Source of the DNA: an uncultured Odoribacter sp.
Lineage (GTDB): Bacteria > Bacteroidota > Bacteroidia > Bacteroidales > Marinifilaceae
DNA: 38,916 nt
Assembly: GCA_944321145.1 (NCBI GenBank)
Contig: CALUKF010000026.1
Span: 1 to 38,916 of the forward strand
Direction of reading: 5' to 3'
Shown here: piece after piece, positions 1-6,426 of the stretch
How the letters are laid out: each line of letters begins with the position of its first letter
How positions within the stretch are numbered: the first letter of the stretch is position 1
The notes under the pieces: generated by a model
Told to the model about the DNA's origin: nothing
What the model saw: the letters and a program-made list of their open reading frames with translations, nothing else
The model's database searches: none
Translations under genes and position numbers: made by a program

Positions 1-24
1 TTATTCATTTATATTTTCACGATG

Positions 25-32
25 CAAATATA
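25..32 (-). promoter_or_regulatory. Possible -7 promoter box for a gene off the left edge
   Basis: Read on the minus strand this is TATATTTG, which fits the Bacteroidota -7 consensus TAnnTTTG. An ATG on the same strand begins at base 8, so it could serve a gene that lies outside the window. No clear -33 box was seen, because the upstream side is occupied by a repeat arm. Weak call. Confidence 0.25.
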
Positions 33-33
33 A

Positions 34-76
34 GGTAAGATAGGGGAGGTGGCTGCGAAGCAGACGGAGGAGTATG
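34..76 (+). repeat. Solitary arm B of the hairpin repeat family
   Basis: The stretch matches the right half of the element at 22228-22343 almost base for base, from TAAGATAGGGGAGG through GCTGCGAAGCAG to the terminal GGAGTATG. Its left end is truncated, so the first stem (CCCCTA/TAGGGG) has lost one side. It lies 29 bases past the stop codon of the DUF3575 gene. The paired arm A is absent here. Confidence 0.85.
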
Positions 77-79
77 AAT

Positions 80-112
80 TCGTTAATCGTTCATCATTAA
101 TCGTTCATCGTA
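80..112. repeat. TTAATCGTTCATC short repeat, two copies
   Basis: Two copies of TTAATCGTTCATC lie close together here, and related copies occur at 18712-18741. The stop codon of the neighbouring DUF3575 gene (complement of TCA at 105-107) lies inside the second copy, so the last residues of that gene border the repeat. Confidence 0.6.
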
Positions 113-1181
113 CAACCCAAATTAACCTCACCCCCACCTCCATCACCCCCCAACACCACCCGCTCCCCTCCCCGCTGCGCACCCGCACCCCCTCCATCAC
201 CCCATACTCCTCATAATCCGCATGCAGGCAACCCACCCCCACGCCAAAATCCAATGCCAACGCACGGCTCAACGCCAACCGGTAACCGCCCCTCAATCCG
301 CCCCCCAACAAATCCCCCTGCTTCCCGGTATCCGACAACTTATAATTAAACTGCCCCGCCTTGAACATCGCCCCCACATAACCGCGCCTCTCCTCACCTA
401 TATAATAATGCACCGCCGGAGCAACCTCCCACAACGCATACCTCCGCCCCGCATCCTGCCAGCTCCACGACGTCCACGTCCCGTCCACCACGACGCCCCA
501 CTTCCCGTTCACCCGCCACTCGAACCCAAGGTCAGGCGTAAGCGTCGCCCAACGCAACAAATTCGCACGCAAGGAAAAGCAGGCATCCTCCCCTGCACCG
601 CCCGATGGCACATCCGCCCCAACAGCAGGTTCACTATCTGCCTCAACCCTTGAACCATCCGTCACAACATCCGCCCTTCCCCTTTCCGCAGGCACGCTGT
701 CCCTCTCAGAAACAGCAACGCCGGTAGCAGTTTCCCCCTTCTCTTCCTCACCCTCCGCCGTGACAACCTCCTCCTCCGCCTTCCTTACGGCAATCCTCAC
801 CGTCACCACATCCCCGCCCCCTGCCCGGTTCCGCGTCACAAAACAATCCTCACGCAACCCCTGCCGCACAATCAATTCCGACTTCACCCGGTTCGAGCGG
901 ATGCGTGCCATTGCCAAATTATCCGCCTCGCTGCCTTGCGAACTGCAATACCCCTCCACCTGCACCGGCACTTCGCCCGACAGGATGGCTGCCTTGTGCC
1001 GCTCCACGCAACGCTCCAGCCGTCCCAACTCCGCCCCGTTCCCGCTCCACGGCACAAAAAACATATCCTCCCCCGTCACGAAACGGAACACATATACACT
1101 GTCCCTCGCCTCCTGACCCGCCGCCGGGAACGCCCACGACAGCAAAACTGCCGCCAAAATCATGGTCCATATCCTATTCAT
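105..1181 (-). CDS. DUF3575 outer-membrane-type protein
   Basis: A 358-residue exported protein. The start is taken at 1181, where the protein begins MNRIWTMILAAVLLSW and has a normal signal peptide ending near PAAGQ; the open frame continues 40 codons upstream but that part has no signal character. Residues about 25-130 contain a stretch like an OmpA-type periplasmic segment (VEGYCSSQGSEADN, MARIRSNRVKSEL). A Glu/Val-rich linker follows, and the last 160 residues have the alternating aromatic pattern of a DUF3575 beta-barrel (NLLRWATLTPDLGFEW, VGVGCLHADYEEY). Members often lie near fimbrial gene clusters in Bacteroidales and may be a fimbria-related membrane component, but no fimbrillin gene is visible here. 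The AraC-type regulator just upstream on the same strand is its likely regulator. The function is inferred only from family and context. Confidence 0.82.
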   Translation of the reverse strand: MNRIWTMILAAVLLSWAFPAAGQEARDSVYVFRFVTGEDMFFVPWSGNGAELGRLERCVERHKAAILSGEVPVQVEGYCSSQGSEADNLAMARIRSNRVKSELIVRQGLREDCFVTRNRAGGGDVVTVRIAVRKAEEEVVTAEGEEEKGETATGVAVSERDSVPAERGRADVVTDGSRVEADSEPAVGADVPSGGAGEDACFSLRANLLRWATLTPDLGFEWRVNGKWGVVVDGTWTSWSWQDAGRRYALWEVAPAVHYYIGEERRGYVGAMFKAGQFNYKLSDTGKQGDLLGGGLRGGYRLALSRALALDFGVGVGCLHADYEEYGVMEGVRVRSGEGSGWCWGVMEVGVRLIWVVR

Positions 1182-1350
1182 GTCATTTATTTTTCTAGCT
1201 AAAGTACACAAAAGAGGATTCCTATCATCTGCAAAAACCTTAAAAGTTGTCTTTTTTGATGATATCACAAAAAGTTTTGTTGATACGACACATTTCCGCA
1301 TGCCCGCCTCCCCCTTTTCTCCCTCCCGGCACCCCTTCCCGCCCGAAAAA

Positions 1351-2475
1351 TCACGCGCCCGCCTGCCCCGTCTTCCGCCATTTCGAAGGCGGGCAACCCA
1401 CCTTCTCCGTAAAAATCCGGGTAAAATAACTCACCGAAAGGAACCCCGCCATCTCCGAAACCGCCGTCACCCGCATCCCCGGCTCCCGCACCAGCAACTC
1501 CTTCGCATACCCGATGCGAAGCTCCCCGATCCACTCCCGGAACGGCACCCCGTACAGCGCCTTGATATAAGCCGACAAATACGTGCGGTTCGTCCCCAAC
1601 CGCTCCGCCAGCTCCTCAATCGTCAGCCCGGGGCTCACATACCCCCGCTCCTCCATCCATACCCCCAACTTCTCCCCGAGGGCGGCATGAAAAGCCGGCG
1701 GCACCGCCATCCCCTCCCCTCCTTCCTGCGGCACAGCCTCCGCCGACGCCTCCAAAATCCGCTCCACCTGCTCATAAAAAAGCAAATAATTCATATACGA
1801 ACAAAACAGGTAAATATAAAACGGTATGGAAGAAAGCACCCACAAAAACACATACCGCTCCGGCAGGAACGTCAGCAACCCGCAACTCACCCCGTACACC
1901 ACTGCCCACCACGTGAAAATCGACATCCACCGGATATACGCCCCGATATCCTCCGAATGCGTGTCATCAAACAGCCGCCGTGCCCGCCGGTAAGTGGCAA
2001 TCAGCCGCCTCGACAGGAACACCCCGTACCCCAGCAGCCACAACGCCAACAGCCACATCCCCGCCCTTCGCGCCGTCCCCTCCGGCACCACCATCCCCAC
2101 TCCCGCTGCCAAAACGCTGAACGCCAGCCATCCCGCCACATGCCTCCCGAACCGACGCCGCGTCAGGTACCCCCGGTCGAGCAACGCCGTCAACGCCGCG
2201 CTAAACAGCCAATACGCCAGGAAATACGTCGAAAGATTCATCAAAATCGCCGCCTCCGGGCACGAAAACCGCAACCGCCACCCCAAATGCACCCCATAAT
2301 TCACCGCCAGCACCGCCAACGCCGCCCCCATCAGCCGCCTCGACCGCACATAATTCCCATAAATCGGCTTCTCCGACGTCCTCCCCGCCAGAAAATAAGC
2401 GGCAAAAAACAGCATCAACACCAGCGCCGCCCCCAACGAACTCTCATACATCCAATCCTCCATCATCCTTTTCAA
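1351..2475 (-). CDS. Membrane-anchored AraC-family transcriptional regulator
   Basis: A 374-residue protein in two parts. Residues about 10-235 hold six or seven hydrophobic segments (for example LGAALVLMLFFAAYFLAG, MWLLALWLLGYGVFL, YVFLWVLSSIPFYIYLF), so the N-terminal half is embedded in the inner membrane. Residues about 275-370 form an AraC-type double helix-turn-helix: LTIEELAERLGTNRTYLSAYI is the first helix-turn-helix and MAGFLSVSYFTRIFTEKVGCPPSKWR is the second with the usual PS.WR ending. Such proteins are common in Bacteroidales and are thought to sense a signal at the membrane. It lies 169 bases upstream of the DUF3575 gene on the same strand, which suggests it controls that gene. 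Three Met codons (residues 1, 4, 5) compete as start. The ligand is unknown. Confidence 0.85.
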   Translation of the reverse strand: MKRMMEDWMYESSLGAALVLMLFFAAYFLAGRTSEKPIYGNYVRSRRLMGAALAVLAVNYGVHLGWRLRFSCPEAAILMNLSTYFLAYWLFSAALTALLDRGYLTRRRFGRHVAGWLAFSVLAAGVGMVVPEGTARRAGMWLLALWLLGYGVFLSRRLIATYRRARRLFDDTHSEDIGAYIRWMSIFTWWAVVYGVSCGLLTFLPERYVFLWVLSSIPFYIYLFCSYMNYLLFYEQVERILEASAEAVPQEGGEGMAVPPAFHAALGEKLGVWMEERGYVSPGLTIEELAERLGTNRTYLSAYIKALYGVPFREWIGELRIGYAKELLVREPGMRVTAVSEMAGFLSVSYFTRIFTEKVGCPPSKWRKTGQAGA

Positions 2476-2491
2476 TTTAAATAACCCATCC

Positions 2492-3080
2492 TCATTTCAC
2501 TATCGCCACATACCTCTGCATCGGACTATTCCTGCTCCCCGCAAAAGTCATCTCCAACTCCCTCCCCAAAATAGGGTCGATATACACACGCTTCATCCTA
2601 TACCTGTCAGAGAACCCCAAATAAAGGGCAATTTCCTGCAAAGTGCGAGGCTCGCGGCAATAAGCGACCAGCAACTCCGTTACATCCTGCCTTCTCTGCT
2701 CCCTGCTCTTTACTCCTTGACTTTACTCCTTGACTTTTACTCCTTGACTTTACTCCTTGGCTATGCTCAGAACGGATGGAATATAAAGTCCAGCGTCCCT
2801 TATTCGTTGAAACAAGCATTCCCTTGCCAACCAATGAATAAAGTATCTTCCCCGCCTCCAACGGATTTTTGCCCAACAACTGCTGCACCCGGTAATTGGA
2901 AATACTCTCCTCTGTCGCAGCAATAGCCAAAACAAACTGCTCCTCCTTATTCGCAAAAGAAGAATAAGTTTCCCACACAGACTTTGGCAGCCGTTCCCCA
3001 GCCCTTTTGCATTCGAGCGTAATACGCTCCCCCATTTCCAATAATATCTTTATATCCGTTGCATCCATATACCTATCCAT
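2492..3080 (-). pseudogene. Remnant of AlbA_2 (Schlafen-type) ATP-binding regulator
   Basis: The frame from 3080 begins with the N-terminus of an AlbA_2 domain protein (DIKILLEMGERITLECKRAGE, then SVWETYSSFAN). Instead of the expected glycine-rich core it jumps at about base 2953 to what looks like the C-terminal winged-helix part of the same family (ESISNYRVQQLLGKN, GKGMLVSTNKGRWTLY). This suggests an in-frame loss of several hundred codons. After a 13-bp tandem repeat (2708-2760) the frame is wrong, and the expected ending (LLVAYCREPRTLQEIALYLGF to RNSPMQRYVAIVK, 2492-2674) continues in the next frame. Full-length relatives are usually above 400 residues. It starts 21 bases after the stop of the next remnant, so both may share a transcript. 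Non-functional in this form, as far as can be seen. Confidence 0.75.
2708..2760. repeat. 13-bp tandem repeat, four units (13, 13, 14, 13)
   Basis: Four copies of CTTTACTCCTTGA stand head to tail; the third has one extra T, and the last ends in G. The tract lies inside the AlbA_2 remnant and encodes QGVKSRSK-type peptide repeats on the minus strand. Because 13 is not a multiple of three, a change of one unit changes the downstream frame. Confidence 0.9.
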
Positions 3081-3101
3081 TCAAATTCCACAAACCTAAC
3101 C

Positions 3102-3248
3102 TCACCTCTTCCCAAACCGCCTCGGGCGGCTCAGGAAATAAATTTTACTCTCTTTCACAAGCGAATAAACCAAATCCGTCTTATCGACATAAACATAACC
3201 ATTATTGATAATTTGGTCGAAGCTCTGGATGCCTATCGGATATTTCAT
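3102..3248 (-). pseudogene. 5' fragment of an AAA-ATPase-like / PD-(D/E)XK family gene
   Basis: The 48-residue product [13 protein letters not shown]...FGKR shows the typical start of the AAA-ATPase-like family that also carries a C-terminal PD-(D/E)XK nuclease domain in Bacteroidales. It contains [13 protein letters not shown] and the Walker A lead-in [11 protein letters not shown], then a TGA exactly where the P-loop should continue with Ser and a run of aliphatic residues. Family members are about 500 residues, so nearly all of the gene is gone and the sequence passes straight into the next remnant. Start at 3248 by similarity to the family N-terminus; a longer reading from 3362 is low-complexity and unlikely. 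A good promoter remains at 3278-3309. Confidence 0.75.
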
Positions 3249-3277
3249 AATCAAGTGCTTTTTAGTGAATACCTGTA

Positions 3278-3309
3278 CAAAAGTAACGCAATTCCCCGAA
3301 AAAAACAAG
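3278..3309 (-). promoter_or_regulatory. Bacteroidota-type promoter of the truncated ATPase-like gene
   Basis: On the minus strand, CTTG (3306-3309) is followed after 20 bases by TACTTTTG (3278-3285). The spacing and the -7 box fit the Bacteroidota promoter pattern. It lies 30 bases ahead of the ATG at 3248, so the remnants downstream may still be transcribed. Confidence 0.5.
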
Positions 3310-3474
3310 GCATTTCCCCCTCCCCCCTCGTCCCAATCCCCTGCCAACTGCCCGCCCTGCACAACTCCCTGTCAATCAAGAACCTAAAAGCAAACAACCA
3401 TTTTTCAATGCTTGTATAACTCCAAATTAACTCCATATCAACACTAAGCTCGAATAGAGATAATCAGGGAATCA

Positions 3475-3506
3475 TTTGGATTTTTCAAAGAAATCACCTA
3501 CCTTTG
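3475..3506 (+). promoter_or_regulatory. Bacteroidota-type promoter of the DUF6266 gene
   Basis: TTTG at 3475-3478 is followed after exactly 20 bases by TACCTTTG at 3499-3506, a full match to the Bacteroidota -33/-7 pattern. The leader to the ATG at 3624 would be roughly 110 bases. The preceding stretch 3310-3474 holds no gene that I can support. Confidence 0.6.
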
Positions 3507-3623
3507 CAAGGTATTGGATTGCCGGAGGGCACGGATGGGATGGGCGGTTGGGGATGAATGATGCGGGACAGGCGAAGGGCAATCCGGAAAGAATGGATAA
3601 TGTTGAACTAAAAACGATAGGTT

Positions 3624-4967
3624 ATGGCAGTCATTACACCGGGAATGTTGGGCGAGGCGGCAGGAAAGTTGGGGAACGTGATTTTTTATACAGTGGACGG
3701 GCAGTTGCGGGCGCGGAAGAAGCCGCAGCGGGTGAAGAACCCCCGCACGCCGAAACAGACGGCACAGCGCATGCGGGTGAAGGGCATCGCGCGGCTGTAC
3801 CGGAAGCAGGATTACCAGCTGCTCGCCGCATGGAAACGGCTGGCGGAAGGCATTCCGAAGAGCGGGTATAACCTGTTCATGAGCAAGAACATCGGGTGCC
3901 TGGACGACGCGGGGCAGCTGGCAGACGTGAAGCGGTTCTGCGTCACGGACGGGGGGCTGCGGAAGCCGGATTGGGCGCAAGGCGAATGGACGGAGGACGG
4001 GAAGATGCGCATCACGTGGGACAAGACGGCGGGCACGGGGCGGACGAGCGATTTAGACCGCCTGATGATTGCCGTGCACGGTTACAGCCGGGTGGAGAAG
4101 CAAGTGATGACGTTGGTACTGGACGAGACGACAACCGAACGGAAGAAGGGGCAGTACACCTGGCAACCGACTGACGAAATGGAATGGGGGCATGTGTACG
4201 GCTTTTTCAAGGGCTACGACGGGGACGTGTCAGAGAGTTTCTACCTCGGAGAGATAGGCGACAAGCGGTTGAGGATGAACGAGGGGGACGATGCGGGGTT
4301 AGCCGAGGAGGGCGAAGGGGTCGCGGTCGTCGAGGACGGGGAAGCGGCTGCGGAAGTCGCTGAGGGACTGAAGGTCGGCGGTGGCGATGAGGATTTCGTC
4401 GCTGCCGGGGGCGGCGGAGGCGAGGATGTCGCCACGGGCGTCCCAGAGGGCGGAGTCGCCGGTGTAGCGGATGCCGTAGGGGTCTTCGCCGACGCAATTG
4501 ACGGCGGCGACGTAGGCTTGGTTTTCGATGGCACGGGCGCGGAGGAGGGTGAGCCAGGCTTCGCGGCGGGAGGACGGCCAGTTGGCAACGAAGACGGCAA
4601 GGTCGTAGTCGCCGGCATTGCGGCACCAGACGGGGAAACGGAGGTCGTAGCAGATGAAGGCGGCAATGCGGAAGCCACGGAAGGAGAATACCGTGCGGGA
4701 GGCGCCGGGGGAATAGTGTTCGCGTTCGCCGCCCAGGCGGAAGCAATGGCGCTTGTCGTAATGGAGGAGCGCGCCGTCGGGAAAGGCGATGAGCATGCGG
4801 TTGTAGGTGCGGGCGCCGTCGGTGTAGGCAGTGGAACCCATGACGAGGGCGTCCTGGCGTTGCGCCCAGCGGAGCATGGCGTCGCGGATGTCGGCAAAGC
4901 GGGCGGCGAGGGCGGCTTTTTGGGCGGCAGCCTCGGCGGGGGCTTTGCGGGTCATGAGGCAGCCTGA
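3624..4967 (+). CDS. DUF6266 family protein with antisense read-through tail
   Basis: Residues 1 to about 213 are a recognisable DUF6266 protein, with the family start MAVITPGMLGEAAGKLGNVIF, then NPRTPKQTAQRMRVKG and SGYNLFMSKN, and ending near VSESFYLGEIGDKR. Family members usually stop at about 200-220 residues. Here the frame has no stop and continues to 4967, reading the complement of the omega-amidase gene (4299-5093). That tail of about 220 residues is Gly/Ala/Glu/Val-rich with no domain. In the +1 frame two TGA codons lie at 4270-4272 and 4276-4278, exactly where the family would end, so a single-base indel near the 3' end probably removed the original stop. DUF6266 has no established function. 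A strong promoter lies at 3475-3506. The domain call is good; the tail is probably not functional protein. Confidence 0.75.
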   Translation: MAVITPGMLGEAAGKLGNVIFYTVDGQLRARKKPQRVKNPRTPKQTAQRMRVKGIARLYRKQDYQLLAAWKRLAEGIPKSGYNLFMSKNIGCLDDAGQLADVKRFCVTDGGLRKPDWAQGEWTEDGKMRITWDKTAGTGRTSDLDRLMIAVHGYSRVEKQVMTLVLDETTTERKKGQYTWQPTDEMEWGHVYGFFKGYDGDVSESFYLGEIGDKRLRMNEGDDAGLAEEGEGVAVVEDGEAAAEVAEGLKVGGGDEDFVAAGGGGGEDVATGVPEGGVAGVADAVGVFADAIDGGDVGLVFDGTGAEEGEPGFAAGGRPVGNEDGKVVVAGIAAPDGETEVVADEGGNAEATEGEYRAGGAGGIVFAFAAQAEAMALVVMEERAVGKGDEHAVVGAGAVGVGSGTHDEGVLALRPAEHGVADVGKAGGEGGFLGGSLGGGFAGHEAA

Positions 4968-5093
4968 GGCAAACATTTCGGGCAGGAGGATGATGTCACA
5001 ACCCAGGGGGGCAGAGAGTTTCCGGTCGAGGGTTTCAAGGTTGCGGCCGGGTTGTCCCCACGCGATGGCGGTCTGGCATAAAGCGATTTTCAT
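4299..5093 (-). CDS. Nitrilase-superfamily omega-amidase (YafV-like)
   Basis: A 264-residue carbon-nitrogen hydrolase. The catalytic triad of the superfamily is present: Glu39 in LLPEMF, Lys114 in YDKRHCF and Cys148 in ICYDLRFP. Length and the YDKRHCFRLGGEREHYSPG stretch fit the omega-amidase (YafV/Nit2-like) branch, which hydrolyses alpha-ketoglutaramate or alpha-ketosuccinamate to the keto acid and ammonia after glutamine or asparagine transamination. The enzyme is cytoplasmic. It is a single gene that converges on the DUF6266 gene, whose frame runs antisense across most of it. Substrate choice within the superfamily is inferred from sequence pattern only. Confidence 0.88.
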   Translation of the reverse strand: MKIALCQTAIAWGQPGRNLETLDRKLSAPLGCDIILLPEMFASGCLMTRKAPAEAAAQKAALAARFADIRDAMLRWAQRQDALVMGSTAYTDGARTYNRMLIAFPDGALLHYDKRHCFRLGGEREHYSPGASRTVFSFRGFRIAAFICYDLRFPVWCRNAGDYDLAVFVANWPSSRREAWLTLLRARAIENQAYVAAVNCVGEDPYGIRYTGDSALWDARGDILASAAPGSDEILIATADLQSLSDFRSRFPVLDDRDPFALLG

Positions 5094-5140
5094 GGCACAA
5101 GTGATTTGGTTCTACGGGTGCCAAAGTTAGTTATTTTTCG

Positions 5141-5148
5141 TATTTTTG
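5141..5148 (+). promoter_or_regulatory. -7 promoter box for the PAP2 gene
   Basis: TATTTTTG fits the TAnnTTTG consensus and lies 23 bases ahead of the ATG at 5172. No exact TTTG is found 20 bases upstream, so the -33 box is weak. Confidence 0.45.
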
Positions 5149-5171
5149 CGGGCGAGAAAAAGTTTTTTTAT

Positions 5172-5879
5172 ATGTTGGAGAGTTTACAAGAGTTAGACGA
5201 ACAAGTGTTGCTCGCGCTGAACGGGTTGCGGGCTCCTTTCTGGGACGGTTTCATGTGGACGGTCTCGGAGACATGGACATGGGTGGCGATGTATGCCGCG
5301 ATTTTGTATGTGGTGTGCCGGAATTTCAGTTGGCGGGTGGCTGCTGTGGCGGTGGTGGCAGTGGTGGCGGTGATTGTGTTTGCCGACCAGCTGGGGGCGA
5401 GCGTGATACGCCCGGCTGTGGGGAGGCTGCGCCCGTCGAATCTGGAGAATCCGGTGTCGGAATTTGTGCAGATACTGAACGGGAAGCGCGGGGGGCGGTA
5501 TGGTTTCCCGTCGTGCCATGCGGCAAACTCGTTCGGGCTGGCTTTCATCACCTTGCTGCTGTTCCGGCGGTGGGGCGTGGGCGTGTTCCTGCTGTTCTGG
5601 GCAACGCTGAACTCTTATTCCCGGATTTACCTCGGGGTGCATTATCCCGGCGATTTGGTGGCGGGGATGCTGCTGGGGGCGTTGGGGGCTGTGATTGTGT
5701 ACGGGTTGTGGCGCTGGGCGTTGCGCAGCCGGCAGGTGACGCAGTGGCTGAAATGCAGCGAGCTGGACAAGGGGCTCATCAGGCACACCGCGCCTTTCCG
5801 GCACACGGGCTGGGTAATCGCCGTCGGTGGACTGACCATTGCGGCGGTGGCAGCGTGGAGCGCGGTGCAAATCCTTTAA
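5172..5879 (+). CDS. PAP2-family membrane phosphatase
   Basis: A 235-residue integral membrane protein of the type 2 phosphatidic acid phosphatase family. Start at 5172 (MLESLQELDEQVLLALNG), because the open frame upstream covers the promoter. The three active-site motifs are visible: Arg80-x6-Arg87-Pro88, Pro-Ser-Cys-His at 113-116, and Ser150-Arg151-x5-His157-x3-Asp161. In the first motif the usual Lys is Arg, and in the second the usual Gly is Cys. There are five or six hydrophobic segments. Family members in Bacteroidales include lipid A phosphatases of the LpxF type and undecaprenyl diphosphate phosphatases; the sequence alone does not decide between them. The stop is two bases from the repeat element at 5882. 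Monocistronic by position. Confidence 0.85.
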   Translation: MLESLQELDEQVLLALNGLRAPFWDGFMWTVSETWTWVAMYAAILYVVCRNFSWRVAAVAVVAVVAVIVFADQLGASVIRPAVGRLRPSNLENPVSEFVQILNGKRGGRYGFPSCHAANSFGLAFITLLLFRRWGVGVFLLFWATLNSYSRIYLGVHYPGDLVAGMLLGALGAVIVYGLWRWALRSRQVTQWLKCSELDKGLIRHTAPFRHTGWVIAVGGLTIAAVAAWSAVQIL

Positions 5880-5881
5880 AC

Positions 5882-6001
5882 CATACTCCTCCGTCTGCTT
5901 CGCAGATACCAGTTCTATCTTAGAGAAGGAGCTTGATTAACAGATATTTCCAACTCTCCCCCTAAGATAGGGGGAGTACCCCGAAGGGGGGAGGGAGTAT
6001 G
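5882..6001 (-). repeat. Bipartite hairpin repeat element (arm B plus arm A), copy 1
   Basis: The 120-bp element starts CATACTCC and ends GGAGTATG, an 8-bp terminal inverted repeat. The left arm B (5882-5940) contains the CTGCTTCGCAG hairpin but its second stem is decayed (GTTCTATCTTAGAGAAGG). The right arm A (5952-6001) carries CCCCCTA-AGA-TAGGGGG and a CCCCGAAGGGG hairpin. Aligned to the reverse complement of 22228-22343 the two are collinear throughout. It fills the gap between the PAP2 stop and the stop of the DUF559 gene. Confidence 0.85.
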
Positions 6002-6017
6002 AAAATAAACGACGTGG

Positions 6018-6398
6018 TTATTTCCTTTGTTCGCGTAGTGCTTGGCGAATTGCTTCTATGACAAGTTCCGGTTGTTCGAATATTTCCCGATTCTCAAAAC
6101 GCAATGTCCGGATTCCATGTTTAGCGAATAAATATTCTTCCCGTTGACCATCATTAAATATTCCGTCCGGGGAATAGTGCCCTACCCCATCGAGTTCTAT
6201 GCACAAACGAGCGGCTGGACAATAGAAATCAAGGATATAAGTATCTACACTGTATTGCCTGCGAAATAATGCACCTTCTACTTGCCGGCGTTTTAAGAGA
6301 GACCACAATCGGGCTTCTGCAGGAGTGCCATGGGTTCTTAATTCACGGCGGATGGATTTTTGTTGGGGATTGTTATAAGAGCGATTATTGAAGGTCAT
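6018..6398 (-). CDS. DUF559 endonuclease-domain protein
   Basis: A 126-residue protein of the DUF559 family, related to the Vsr/PD-(D/E)XK nuclease fold. Key features are the helical start RRELRTHGTPAEARLWSLL, the core strand VDTYILDFYCP with Asp57, CIELDG with Glu68 and Asp70, His74, and the closing strand TLRFENREIF. These acidic residues are the likely metal-binding active site. No partner methylase or helicase is present. The gene is framed by repeat arms: arm A ends 16 bases past its stop and arm B begins 28 bases before its start, both with their GGAGTATG end towards the gene. It lies downstream of lipB on the same strand and may be read from that transcript through arm B. DUF559 proteins lack a settled function; a role in spreading the repeats is my inference. 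Confidence 0.85.
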   Translation of the reverse strand: MTFNNRSYNNPQQKSIRRELRTHGTPAEARLWSLLKRRQVEGALFRRQYSVDTYILDFYCPAARLCIELDGVGHYSPDGIFNDGQREEYLFAKHGIRTLRFENREIFEQPELVIEAIRQALREQRK

Positions 6399-6426
6399 GG
6401 CGGGTTATTTTCTATTCATTATATAT

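Noticed and set aside
1162-2484. Open frame of 440 codons on the plus strand
   Set aside because: It is the complement of the AraC-type gene, rich in Pro, Arg and His, with no domain.
2708-2760. CRISPR-like array
   Set aside because: The four units are 13-14 bases with no spacers between them, so it is a simple tandem repeat.
3476-3871. 131-codon frame overlapping the DUF6266 start
   Set aside because: The overlapping frame from 3624 shows the DUF6266 family pattern; this one has none.
5882-6001. Reading the element as an ordinary intrinsic terminator pair between convergent genes
   Set aside because: There is no T tract after the stems, and the same two-arm unit recurs at 22228-22343, so it is a repeat element first, though it may also affect RNA ends.
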